Positions 30,401 through 37,697 of a stretch of DNA of 45,039 bases are shown piece by piece. The stretch's first letter is position 1. The number at the start of each line of letters is the position of its first letter. Position numbers and translations under genes: made by a program. Source of the stretch: Bacteroidaceae bacterium. GTDB taxonomy: Bacteria > Bacteroidota > Bacteroidia > Bacteroidales > Muribaculaceae. Below the pieces are notes generated by a model. The model was not told where the DNA came from. It did no database searches and was given only the letters and a program-made list of their open reading frames with translations. The stretch spans positions 1 through 45,039 of the forward strand of contig JAETNO010000024.1 in the NCBI GenBank assembly GCA_021768245.1, written 5' to 3'.

Positions 30401-31309
30401 TCAGGAAAGCGTGGTGAGCTTCGTCGTCCCGGAAGTGACATCGAGTCTTACCTTCGAGGAACAAAGCATGGGAATGTTGTGTCTCACATGACCGACGGGA
30501 AAATTGTAGGCGACCGGATAGTCATAGTCCTCGACCATGTGCGATATCATTTCCTCCATGGTGCTCGCCCCCCGGTCGGGAGCATAGTCGGTAAACTGCC
30601 CGACTATGAGTCCGGCAAGTGATGCAAGAGTCCCGTTAAGTTTCATGGTATAGAGTATACGCTCGGTCTTATAGATAGGCTCGGCTATATCTTCAATGAA
30701 AAGTATGCTTCCGGGACGGATAACGTCGAAGGGAGTACTGATGAGTCCGGCGATAACCGCAAGGTTGCCTCCCACAAGCAGACCTTCCGCGCTGCCTTGA
30801 CGGTTTAGGGAGTATCCCCCTGTCCTCACCTCAGGAGCGGAGCCGGAAAGCAGGCTGAACAGACGGCGTGAATCCTCGTCGCGCCCTTCTGACTGCGAGA
30901 TGTGCTTGGCCATCGGCGCATGGATTGACTTTATGCCGTGGCGGGTCATCAAGGCATGGAGAGCCGATATGTCGCTATAACCGATAATCCATTTAGGGTC
31001 GTCGCGCAAAGGGAGGCGGTCAAGACGCTCAAGGAGATGGACGGCGCCATAGCCACCACGCGAACAGAAAATAGCGCGCGTATCAGGGTCGAGCAAAGCT
31101 GTCTCAAGATCGGCATAACGCTCCGCGTCAGTGCCCGCATATCCCTCACAGCGTTTGAAAGCGTGCTCACACACATAAGGCACCCAACCTTGGTCAGCAA
31201 GCACCGGAAGGCAATCGTAGACCAATTGAGGCTTCACGATTCCTGAGGGAGACAGGATTGCAATGCGGTCGCCGTGGACCAGCGGACGGGGGGTCAGTAT
31301 CTCGTTCAA
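30401..31309 (-). CDS. ldcA: S66-family LD-carboxypeptidase
   Basis: The protein has 302 residues. The S66 triad is visible: Ser112 in GYSDIS, Glu206 in FIEDIAEP and His274 in GHVRHN. The RGGYG motif lies before the serine. The enzyme cleaves the terminal D-alanine from muropeptide tetrapeptides in peptidoglycan recycling. There is no signal peptide, so it acts in the cytoplasm. It follows the radical SAM gene by 75 bases on the same strand; 264 bases without a recognisable gene separate it from ybeY. Confidence 0.92.
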   Translation of the reverse strand: MNEILTPRPLVHGDRIAILSPSGIVKPQLVYDCLPVLADQGWVPYVCEHAFKRCEGYAGTDAERYADLETALLDPDTRAIFCSRGGYGAVHLLERLDRLPLRDDPKWIIGYSDISALHALMTRHGIKSIHAPMAKHISQSEGRDEDSRRLFSLLSGSAPEVRTGGYSLNRQGSAEGLLVGGNLAVIAGLISTPFDVIRPGSILFIEDIAEPIYKTERILYTMKLNGTLASLAGLIVGQFTDYAPDRGASTMEEMISHMVEDYDYPVAYNFPVGHVRHNIPMLCSSKVRLDVTSGTTKLTTLS

Positions 31310-31384
31310 GTTTATTTTCGTTTTAAGGAAGTCCGGGAGGAACTAAATAACTTTAATGAATTCTATCACCCACATGGAGCGTGG

Positions 31385-32164
31385 TTATGCTACGCTGACA
31401 GGGATGCCGGTAGCGACCGCTATGCGCTCCCCTATTTCATGAAGTTCATCCGAAGGAACCTTCTCGAGCTTCTCTTCCGGAGTTTTGCGGTCAATCGAGT
31501 AAATCATAATCTCGCGCGGCTCTATTCTTCTATAGGCGGCCACAAGCGCTTCAATCTCCACGGGAAGAGTGTTGTCAATCATGCATCCGTCATGCTCTCC
31601 CCTAAGAAACATGGTCTGAATCACACACTGCCCCTTGAATTTCTCAAGAAGCGGGACAAGCCTCTCCGCCGTAAACGACGGGGAGGTCGGACGGTCAATC
31701 ATTCTTATCGTGGGAGTAAGAGCGGAGTCAAGTTTGAGTATATTGTTGTCCACCTTTCTGAGGGCATCGCAGACATCCTCACGGTCAATACGGGTGGAAT
31801 TGCTGAGCACGCTGACTTTCGCCCCGGGATAGTAGCGGTCGCGCAGAGCGATGGTGTCGTCGATAACGCCGGGAAATTCGGGATGTAGCGTAGGCTCCCC
31901 GTTGCCTGAAAAGGTTATGACGTCGAGGGGTTCTCCGGCCTCGTTCATATTTTTGAGTCGCGATTCAAGCAGCCACGCCACCCGTTCGCGGGTAGGAAAA
32001 CCGGTAGTCCCCGGGCCTTGCGCGTTAAATCCCGCCTCACAATAGAGACAGTCGAAGGTGCATACTTTGCCATCGTCGGGAGTGAGATTTATCCCCAACG
32101 AGACTCCGAGACGGCGCGAACGGATAGGGCCGAAAATAGTGGAATGGAAGAGTACGGTCTGCAT
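31385..32164 (-). CDS. Radical SAM protein (COG0731-like)
   Basis: I chose the ATG at 32164 (259 residues, MQTVLFHSTIFGPIRSRR). The open frame upstream to 32407 crosses into the divergent gene and is rejected. The cluster motif is CTFDCLYC (CxxxCxxC), followed by GNGEPTLHPEF, which binds SAM. The layout matches a family of small Fe-S oxidoreductases common in Bacteroidales whose substrate is unknown to me. It diverges from the DUF4254 gene. Confidence 0.9.
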   Translation of the reverse strand: MQTVLFHSTIFGPIRSRRLGVSLGINLTPDDGKVCTFDCLYCEAGFNAQGPGTTGFPTRERVAWLLESRLKNMNEAGEPLDVITFSGNGEPTLHPEFPGVIDDTIALRDRYYPGAKVSVLSNSTRIDREDVCDALRKVDNNILKLDSALTPTIRMIDRPTSPSFTAERLVPLLEKFKGQCVIQTMFLRGEHDGCMIDNTLPVEIEALVAAYRRIEPREIMIYSIDRKTPEEKLEKVPSDELHEIGERIAVATGIPVSVA

Positions 32165-32237
32165 GGTCAATTTAGCTTTACATGCCCCATGAAAGGAGCA
32201 TCCTACAACAAAATTAAGCATTTTTTCGGTGCCCTGC

Positions 32238-32268
32238 TTTGATTTTGAGATAAAATTCACCATCTTTG
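32238..32268 (+). promoter_or_regulatory. Promoter of the DUF4254 gene
   Basis: TTTG (32238-32241) and CATCTTTG (32261-32268) are exactly 19 bases apart. The -7 box differs from TAnnTTTG only in its first base. The predicted start is near 32275, 24 bases before the ATG. Confidence 0.55.
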
Positions 32269-32298
32269 TATTTATTAATAAACTAAATAGCCATAACC

Positions 32299-32901
32299 AT
32301 GAATTTCGCAGAGAAAGCATACAGAATTTTCGAGGACACCACCCTACTCTACCACGATACCGACCATGTCGATGCCCGTGTGGAAAACCCCTATGAACAA
32401 GGCTCAATCGAGGCTACACTTTTTGCAAAAAACTGGATTGACGCCGTGCAATGGCATCTTGAAGACATAATCCGCGACCCCAACATCGACCCGGTAGAGG
32501 CTGTGGCCCTCAAACGCCGCATCGACCGCTCAAACCAGGACCGCACCGATATGGTCGAGGAAATCGACACCTATTTCAGAGGCAAGTATGCCGATGTCAA
32601 GGTAGCGGCAGATGCGACAATCAACACTGAAAGCCCTGCATGGGCTCTTGACCGCCTCTCGATTCTCGCGCTTAAAATATATCACATGGAGCGTGAAGTA
32701 AGGCGCAGCGACGCTTCCGAAGCCCATATAGCGAAATGTCAGGCTAAACTCGACGTACTTCTGCAGCAGCGCGAAGACCTCATCACGGCCATCGACCAGC
32801 TGCTCGACGATATAGCCGCAGGGAAAAAATACATGAAGGTCTACCGACAGATGAAGATGTACAACGACCCTGAGACAAACCCGGTACTTTACAAGAAATA
32901 A
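32299..32901 (+). CDS. DUF4254 family protein
   Basis: The protein has 200 residues, nearly all helical, with the N-terminal pattern FAEKAYRIFEDTTLLYHDTD and YEQGSIEATLFAKNWIDAVQWHLED, of which I recognise the DUF4254 family common in Bacteroidota. No signal peptide or membrane helix is present. The family has no established function. The gene stands alone, divergent from the radical SAM gene, and its 3' end faces frr across an 88-base structured inverted repeat. Charged heptads (ALKRRIDRSNQDRTDM) suggest helix packing. Confidence 0.85.
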   Translation: MNFAEKAYRIFEDTTLLYHDTDHVDARVENPYEQGSIEATLFAKNWIDAVQWHLEDIIRDPNIDPVEAVALKRRIDRSNQDRTDMVEEIDTYFRGKYADVKVAADATINTESPAWALDRLSILALKIYHMEREVRRSDASEAHIAKCQAKLDVLLQQREDLITAIDQLLDDIAAGKKYMKVYRQMKMYNDPETNPVLYKK

Positions 32902-32936
32902 CCCGCCGGTTTCCGTCGGCTCAAAAAGGGCACAGG

Positions 32937-33024
32937 AATTCAGAAACGACAAAAATTACAGACTTATTTTCAGGCTCAACGATATGCCTAAGAATAAGTC
33001 TGTAATTTTTATCATTTCTGAATT
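32937..33024. terminator. Long stem-loop between convergent DUF4254 and frr genes
   Basis: AATTCAGAAA/TTTCTGAATT (10 bp) encloses a 4x4 internal loop, then about 18 bp (AAAAATTACAGACTTATT and its complement), then an AGGC/GCCT tip. The structure spans 88 bases and is symmetrical, so it can serve both convergent genes. Confidence 0.65.
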
Positions 33025-33025
33025 T

Positions 33026-33080
33026 ATGTACCTGTATCCAGTCTATGAATTCATGTATCTGTATACAGTCTATACGTATT
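33026..33080. repeat. Two tandem copies of a 27-base unit
   Basis: ATGTACCTGTATCCAGTCTATG and ATGTATCTGTATACAGTCTAT start at 33026 and 33053, a 27-base period with few differences. They lie just downstream of frr. Confidence 0.5.
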
Positions 33081-33081
33081 C

Positions 33082-33639
33082 CTATACGGTCAGTATCTCT
33101 TTTTCCTTGGCGGCGAAGAGTTCGTCGATTTTCTTGAGATATTTGTCGTGAAGCTTCTGTACGCTGACTTCGGCATCTTTCTCGACATCCTCGCTCATGC
33201 CTTGCTTCACAGCTTTCTTCAATCCTTCGATAGCATCACGGCGTGCGTTGCGCACACTGACTTTCGCATTTTCAGCCTCAGCCTTTGACTGCTTCACGAG
33301 TGAACGACGACGCTCCTCGGTCAGCGGGGGAATCGAGATGCGGATGATTTCGCCGTTGTTTTCAGGAGTGATGCCGAGATCGGAATTGATAATAGCCTTT
33401 TCAATCTCCTTAAACATCGACTTCTCCCAGGGAGTGATAGTGATGGTACGGGCATCGGGCACGGAGATATTGGCCACGTTTGAAATCGGGGATGCCGAAC
33501 CGTAGTAGTCCACGCGGATGGCATCGAGTATTTTCGGATTGGCCTTGCCGGCGCGGATGTGGGCGAGCGATTCGTCGAGATAGGCCACGGCCATCTCCAT
33601 TTTTTCTTCAGCGGGATTCAGATAGTCGGAGGGTTCCAT
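33082..33639 (-). CDS. frr: Ribosome recycling factor
   Basis: The protein has 185 residues, the standard length. All signature stretches are present (HIRAGKANPKILD, DARTITITPWEKSM, PPLTEERRRSLVKQ). It separates the ribosome with EF-G after termination. It is the second gene after pyrH on the same strand, the usual order, with 101 bases between that hold a 22-base tandem repeat. Confidence 0.98.
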   Translation of the reverse strand: MEPSDYLNPAEEKMEMAVAYLDESLAHIRAGKANPKILDAIRVDYYGSASPISNVANISVPDARTITITPWEKSMFKEIEKAIINSDLGITPENNGEIIRISIPPLTEERRRSLVKQSKAEAENAKVSVRNARRDAIEGLKKAVKQGMSEDVEKDAEVSVQKLHDKYLKKIDELFAAKEKEILTV

Positions 33640-33667
33640 AGAATTTTATATTTTGAGGATGATTTTT

Positions 33668-33711
33668 ATTAAAGAGTTTATTAATTAAAATTAAAGAGTT
33701 TATTAATTAAA
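33668..33711. repeat. 22-base tandem duplication between pyrH and frr
   Basis: ATTAAAGAGTTTATTAATTAAA occurs twice head to tail (33668-33689 and 33690-33711), identical. It is followed by the 14-base palindrome CGCGCATATGCGCG (33719-33732) just beyond the pyrH stop. Confidence 0.7.
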
Positions 33712-33740
33712 ATAGGTACGCGCATATGCGCGCGTCGGGC

Positions 33741-34451
33741 TTAATAGACAAGTGTCCCTATGGCCTCCCCCTTTATAACTTTCAGGAGGTTGCCGGGGGT
33801 GTCCATATCGAAGACTATGATGGGAAGATGATTTTCCTTGCAGAGGGCTGTAGCCGTCAGGTCCATCACCTTGAGACCACGGTTATAGACCTCGTCATAT
33901 GTAATCTTGTCAAATTTAGTTGCCGTCGGGTCTTTTTCGGGATCGGCAGTGTAGATACCGTCCACGCGGGTGCCTTTTAGCATCACATCGGCCTCCACCT
34001 CAATGCCTCGGAGCGCGCTGCCCGTATCGGTGGTGAAGAAGGGATTGCCTGTGCCGCCGGCGATGATGGCGACCTCGCCACGCTGCAGGGCCTCCATGGC
34101 CACACGGTTTGAATAATAATCCCCGATAGGATACATGTTGAGAGCCGTGAAGACTTTTACCGACTGTCCTATCGCCTCAAGAGCCGAAGAGAGGGCAAGG
34201 GAGTTGATAACTGTGGCAAGCATGCCCATCTGGTCACCCTTGACACGGTTGAAGCCCTTTGCCGCACCGGCCACGCCACGGAAGATATTGCCTCCGCCAA
34301 TCACGATAGCCACCTGCACTCCCATGGAGCTTATCTCCATTATCTGGCGTGCATATTCTTCGAGACGCCGGGTGTCGATGCCATAGCCCTGGTGACCCAT
34401 CAGGGATTCACCGCTGAGTTTAAGAAGAACTCTTCTGTATTTAGGTTCCAT
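33741..34451 (-). CDS. pyrH: Uridylate kinase
   Basis: The protein has 236 residues. It shows the amino-acid-kinase fold of bacterial UMP kinase: VLLKLSGESLMG at the N-terminus, IVIGGGNIFRG, and GTGNPFFTTDTGSALR. It phosphorylates UMP to UDP in pyrimidine synthesis. It heads the pyrH-frr pair. A TACCTTTG box (34512-34519, minus strand) lies 60 bases upstream, though its -33 element is not at ideal distance. Confidence 0.98.
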   Translation of the reverse strand: MEPKYRRVLLKLSGESLMGHQGYGIDTRRLEEYARQIMEISSMGVQVAIVIGGGNIFRGVAGAAKGFNRVKGDQMGMLATVINSLALSSALEAIGQSVKVFTALNMYPIGDYYSNRVAMEALQRGEVAIIAGGTGNPFFTTDTGSALRGIEVEADVMLKGTRVDGIYTADPEKDPTATKFDKITYDEVYNRGLKVMDLTATALCKENHLPIIVFDMDTPGNLLKVIKGEAIGTLVY

Positions 34452-34603
34452 AGATGCGTAATATTTATCTTGTTTTTTCTGTTATCCAGACAGTGATTTT
34501 TCATGTTTCAACAAAGGTAAGAATTATTCCTTTATATAATGACAATTCTATTTCAAAAGATACACAATGCGGTTACAAATTTTTAAAATATCTGAAATAT
34601 TAT

Positions 34604-34611
34604 TATTTTTG
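34604..34611 (+). promoter_or_regulatory. -7 box of the response-regulator gene (TATTTTTG)
   Basis: TATTTTTG fits TAnnTTTG. The start would be near 34618, 75 bases before the ATG at 34693. The -33 element is weak. Confidence 0.4.
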
Positions 34612-34692
34612 CACTGCAACCGTTCATTTAACCGATTTAAAATAAGCCAGGATTACTTCTGACCTTTCTTCTCATTATCTATTTCTACAATC

Positions 34693-35406
34693 GTGAACAC
34701 TTCCGATACAAGACCAATCCCAATGATATTGCTTGTCGACAGTGACAGTGCTATCGTCTCGCTCCTGAATGAAAATCTCCAGAGCGAGGGATATGGAGTT
34801 GTGTCTGTTGCAAGCGCGGAGGACGCCTTGACCCTCCCACTCGACTCCTACAATCTCGTCATAAGCGAGGTAAAACTCCCCGGTGAAATCGACGGCCTCG
34901 AACTTCTCGACCGAATGAAGGACGACCGCCTCACCGCCCATGTTCCGCTGATGTTCTGCACGACGCTCGACGGCGAGAACGATATCATTGCCGGGCTCAA
35001 CGCCGGAGCCGACGACTATGTGATAAAACCTTTCTCCCTGCGTGAGTTCATGGCAAGGATACGCTCGGTTTTGCGACGCCACAGAAATTTCGCTCCTGCC
35101 ACCACTCTGCGCACCATTGAATACCGCACACTTATCCTCAACATAGATTCCCGCGGGCTTATCATCGACGGCGATTCAGTGTCGCTCTCCCCGACTGAAT
35201 TCACTATTCTCTCGATGCTGCTGCGCTCACGCAACAAGCTTTTCACGCGTGAGGAAATCTTTGCCGCGGCATGGCCGGGCGAAGAGATGAACAATCCGCG
35301 TCTCGTCGACGTCAACATCTCACGCCTGCGCAAAAAACTGACCGCCTACGGCCCGAATATAGTGAACCGTTCCGGCAGAGGCTACGGCTTCATGGACGTG
35401 GTCTGA
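34693..35406 (+). CDS. OmpR/PhoB-type response regulator with Glu in place of the phosphoacceptor Asp
   Basis: The protein has 237 residues; Met11 (34723) is an equally plausible start. Residues 11-125 are a receiver domain. The acidic pocket reads VDSDS, so the first Asp (16) is kept, but the second position is Ser17. The phosphoacceptor position is Glu59 (VISEVKLPG instead of LxDxxLPG). The Thr/Ser (FCTT) and Lys (DYVIKPF) are kept. Residues 140-235 are a winged-helix DNA-binding domain (LSPTEFTILSMLL, RLVDVNISRLRKKL). Glu often mimics phospho-Asp, so this factor may be active without a kinase. No sensor kinase gene is adjacent. Confidence 0.92.
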   Translation: MNTSDTRPIPMILLVDSDSAIVSLLNENLQSEGYGVVSVASAEDALTLPLDSYNLVISEVKLPGEIDGLELLDRMKDDRLTAHVPLMFCTTLDGENDIIAGLNAGADDYVIKPFSLREFMARIRSVLRRHRNFAPATTLRTIEYRTLILNIDSRGLIIDGDSVSLSPTEFTILSMLLRSRNKLFTREEIFAAAWPGEEMNNPRLVDVNISRLRKKLTAYGPNIVNRSGRGYGFMDVV

Positions 35407-35428
35407 ATTTGGCTGCGCCAAATTCAGA
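35402..35428 (+). terminator. Hairpin overlapping the response-regulator stop codon
   Basis: TCTGAATTTGG (35402-35412) and CCAAATTCAGA (35418-35428) form a perfect 11-bp stem with a 5-base loop. The stop TGA lies inside the left arm. There is no T tract. Confidence 0.5.
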
Positions 35429-35430
35429 GA

Positions 35431-35570
35431 GTGTTGAGGGTTGAGTTTTGAGTTTTAAGTTAATCGGGCTTATCAGCGATAAGCCTCCACTCGACACTCA
35501 ACGCTTTAAACTCAAAACTCAATATCACCTGCTTACTCAACACTCCAAACTTTAAACTCAAAACTCGAAA
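35431..35570. repeat. Low-complexity inverted-repeat element
   Basis: The left half GTGTTGAGGGTTGAGTTTTG is complementary to two right-hand copies (TTTAAACTCAAAACTC at about 35505 and 35550, each with ACTCAAC). In the middle is GGCTTATC-agc-GATAAGCC (35467-35485), a perfect 8-bp hairpin. It looks like a small mobile or REP-like element between two genes. Confidence 0.5.
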
Positions 35571-35602
35571 AAATCTTGCTTCCTTCGTCGACTTTATCAT
35601 TC

Positions 35603-36154
35603 ATGCTTGAAGCCGGATGTGACGAGGCCGGACGCGGATGTCTGGCAGGTCCGGTTTTCGCTGCGGCGGTAATCCTGCCCGACGGCTATGTCAACGACCT
35701 GCTCAACGATTCAAAAAAACTGACCGAAAAGCAGCGCGAACGGTTGCGTCCTATAATCGAACGTGATGCCGTTGCATGGGCGGTGGCGTCGTGTGACCAT
35801 GCCGAAATAGACAGCATGAACATACTCAATGCCTCAATTCTCGCCATGCACCGCGCACTTGACAAATTGGAGGTGAGACCGTCGCACATAGCGGTCGACG
35901 GAAACCGATTCAAACAATACCGTGACATCCCCCATGTGACAGTGGTCAAAGGCGATGCGAAATATGGCAACATAGCAGCAGCCTCAATTCTCGCGAAGAC
36001 CCACCGCGATGAATTCATGAAAGAAATCGCAAAAAAATATCCCGGATATAACTGGGAAATAAACAAAGGCTATCCTACGCGCGACCATCGCGCAGCCATC
36101 GCCGAGATAGGTCCATCGCCTATACACCGCATGACTTTCCGCCTACTTCCCTGA
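35603..36154 (+). CDS. rnhB: Ribonuclease HII
   Basis: I chose the ATG at 35603 (183 residues, MLEAGCDEAGRGCLAGPV); the longer frame starts at a TTG inside a repeat element. The catalytic set is visible: Asp and Glu in GCDEAGRG, then Asp in AVDGN and Asp in KGDAKYG. The enzyme removes ribonucleotides and RNA primers from DNA. The 3' end overlaps the convergent glycosyltransferase gene by 12 bases. Confidence 0.95.
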   Translation: MLEAGCDEAGRGCLAGPVFAAAVILPDGYVNDLLNDSKKLTEKQRERLRPIIERDAVAWAVASCDHAEIDSMNILNASILAMHRALDKLEVRPSHIAVDGNRFKQYRDIPHVTVVKGDAKYGNIAAASILAKTHRDEFMKEIAKKYPGYNWEINKGYPTRDHRAAIAEIGPSPIHRMTFRLLP

Positions 36155-36901
36155 CTTGAGTTTTTTCGCGGCAGTGTAGGCAAGCAGTTCAGAGCGATAG
36201 GACATCATGGATATTTCGCGTCCCACGTGCCCTTCCAATATTCCCCCTCTCGATATATAAGTGTCCCAAAAAGCTTTCAGCGCATGAAACACCGGCGAGA
36301 GCGCACCGATAGAGCCATCACGGGCGGCAAGCACGCGGGCTCTCATCGCGGCATGCGACTTGACCACGGCTTCATACTGCCCCCGGTTCTCGCATCTGTG
36401 ATGGAGTATGTCGCCGTCGAGCAGCTCGGGACGTACCGAATCGCGAAAAATCACCTTCTCTGCCACGTCACGCAGATTCCAGTTGGCATAGCGCTTGTCG
36501 AAGAGACGTATCTGCATGTCCGGATACCATCCGCAATGCTTCACGGGCACTCCGCAATAGAAATTAAGGCGCGACACCGTGTAGACCCTGTGGCCGAAAC
36601 CCTCCGACTTCAGTTTTTTCAATGATTCCTGAAGAGCGGGGGAGAGAAGCTCGTCGGCATCGATTGAAAGCACATACTGATGGGTGGTGAGCGATGTGGC
36701 ATACTGGCGCTGCGCGCCGAAACCGTCGAATTTACGCGTGCTGACCTTGCATCCCTCGGCCTTGCAGATTTCCACCGTGCGGTCGGTGGAGCCCGAGTCA
36801 ACCACTATTATCTCGTCAGCCACACCGCGCAGTGAGGCCAGACAAGCCCCTATACGTTTCTCTTCATTATATGCAAGTATTGTGGCTGAAATCTTGTTCA
36901 T
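36143..36901 (-). CDS. Family 2 glycosyltransferase (WaaE/KdtX-like)
   Basis: The protein has 252 residues. The GT-A fold signatures are ATILAYNEEKRIG, IIVVDSGSTDRT and the metal motif SIDADE. The length and C-terminal arrangement (HHRCENRGQYEAVVKSHA, then AFWDTYISRGG) match LPS-core glucosyltransferases of the WaaE/KdtX type. It probably adds a sugar to LPS core or another envelope glycan; the acceptor is unknown. It ends in a 12-base overlap with convergent rnhB. Confidence 0.88.
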   Translation of the reverse strand: MNKISATILAYNEEKRIGACLASLRGVADEIIVVDSGSTDRTVEICKAEGCKVSTRKFDGFGAQRQYATSLTTHQYVLSIDADELLSPALQESLKKLKSEGFGHRVYTVSRLNFYCGVPVKHCGWYPDMQIRLFDKRYANWNLRDVAEKVIFRDSVRPELLDGDILHHRCENRGQYEAVVKSHAAMRARVLAARDGSIGALSPVFHALKAFWDTYISRGGILEGHVGREISMMSYRSELLAYTAAKKLKSGK

Positions 36902-37295
36902 TCGGCTGACTCTTTTTTAATGACTACAAATGTAGGATAAATATTTCAAAAGACCGGATATTTTCAGATAAAAAGAAAAACATATGCCAATCAACTGTCC
37001 CAAAAAATCAACATTGAAGAGATTTCACAAACAAAAAACTATAAAATTCACTTGTATTAACTTACTTTAACATTCGGGGGGGGGTAAAATTGAATGTTTA
37101 TATTTAATTTTGTACTGCTTAATGTCAGTAGGCTTATAGCTACTATCAAAGCAACGCATAACACAAAGTCAACTAAAAAGTTAGGTTAAAAGTATGGGGA
37201 GTCCGTGAGGATTCCCCATTTCTATTTCTACATATTCTGAAATATCTACATCCACTTTTAGATAGTTTCTTCATACTTAAATCATAAAAAATCAA
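36902..37295. other. Intergenic stretch with C9 tract and a terminator-like hairpin
   Basis: A run of nine G (37076-37084; nine C on the other strand) is followed by AT-rich sequence. A hairpin ATGGGGAGTCC-GTGA-GGATTCCCCAT (37193-37218, 11 bp, one wobble) is followed by TTTCTATTTC, like a terminator. No ORF or RNA is seen for it to serve, unless a short transcript starts near 37100. Confidence 0.4.
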
Positions 37296-37303
37296 TAACT
37301 TTG
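37296..37303 (+). promoter_or_regulatory. -7 box (TAACTTTG) ahead of the candidate small RNA
   Basis: TAACTTTG fits TAnnTTTG. The expected start is near 37310, at the beginning of the structured segment. The -33 element is not clear. Confidence 0.5.
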
Positions 37304-37550
37304 CGAAGCCGTAACAGAGGTTACGACTTTATTACATATCGAAAACAGAGCGTTTTGTGCTTTATCCTATTGTTGAAAATCGCCAAAAACTTCATTCTAT
37401 AGGGGAAAAGAGCAGTCTTATTAAAGAAACGCTCATGCTTGTCGTGACTATCCACTCCCTCACGACGGGGAGTCCGGTATATATCGGCATGGCGTGGGAG
37501 TGGACTGTTTATTCTATAGAAGGGCGTTTGGCGATGCCTCAACAATAATA
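37304..37550 (+). ncRNA. Candidate rod-shaped small RNA (6S-like shape)
   Basis: Nested pairings form one long rod: 37379-37387 with 37527-37535 (9 bp), 37395-37402 with 37514-37521 (8 bp), 37413-37417 with 37503-37507 (5 bp) and 37453-37459 with 37496-37502 (7 bp), with a further CCGGT/ATCGG tip inside. The large one-sided internal loop (37418-37452) is reminiscent of the open bubble of 6S RNA. A small hairpin CGTAAC-AGAG-GTTACG opens the transcript. An alternative pairing GAGCGTTT/AAACGCTC could switch the fold. The start has a TAACTTTG box. Identity as 6S is an inference from shape alone. Confidence 0.55.
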
Positions 37551-37583
37551 AACCGGACATCATTCCACGCTTTTCGTTTAGAA

Positions 37584-37612
37584 ACTGGTCAAACCAGTCT
37601 AATTCAGTTTCT
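37584..37612 (+). terminator. Hairpin after the candidate small RNA
   Basis: ACTGGT-CAA-ACCAGT (37584-37598) forms a tight stem, with a larger alternative pairing of AGAAACTG with CAGTTTCT around it, followed by TTAAATTTA. It could end the small RNA before the MBOAT gene. Confidence 0.4.
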
Positions 37613-37697
37613 TAAATTTACACTATAGATTTTATTCAGCCGGGATTGGGAATGGACCGAGCATATAGTAATCATCCATTTATTTTATCCCGTCACA

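Noticed and set aside
32165..32407. N-terminal extension of the radical SAM protein
   Set aside because: It would overlap the divergent DUF4254 gene and its promoter, and the sequence is not protein-like until MQTVLFHS.
37321..37563. Short frames on both strands at 37.3-37.56 kb
   Set aside because: They coincide with the nested stems of the candidate small RNA and carry no protein signature.
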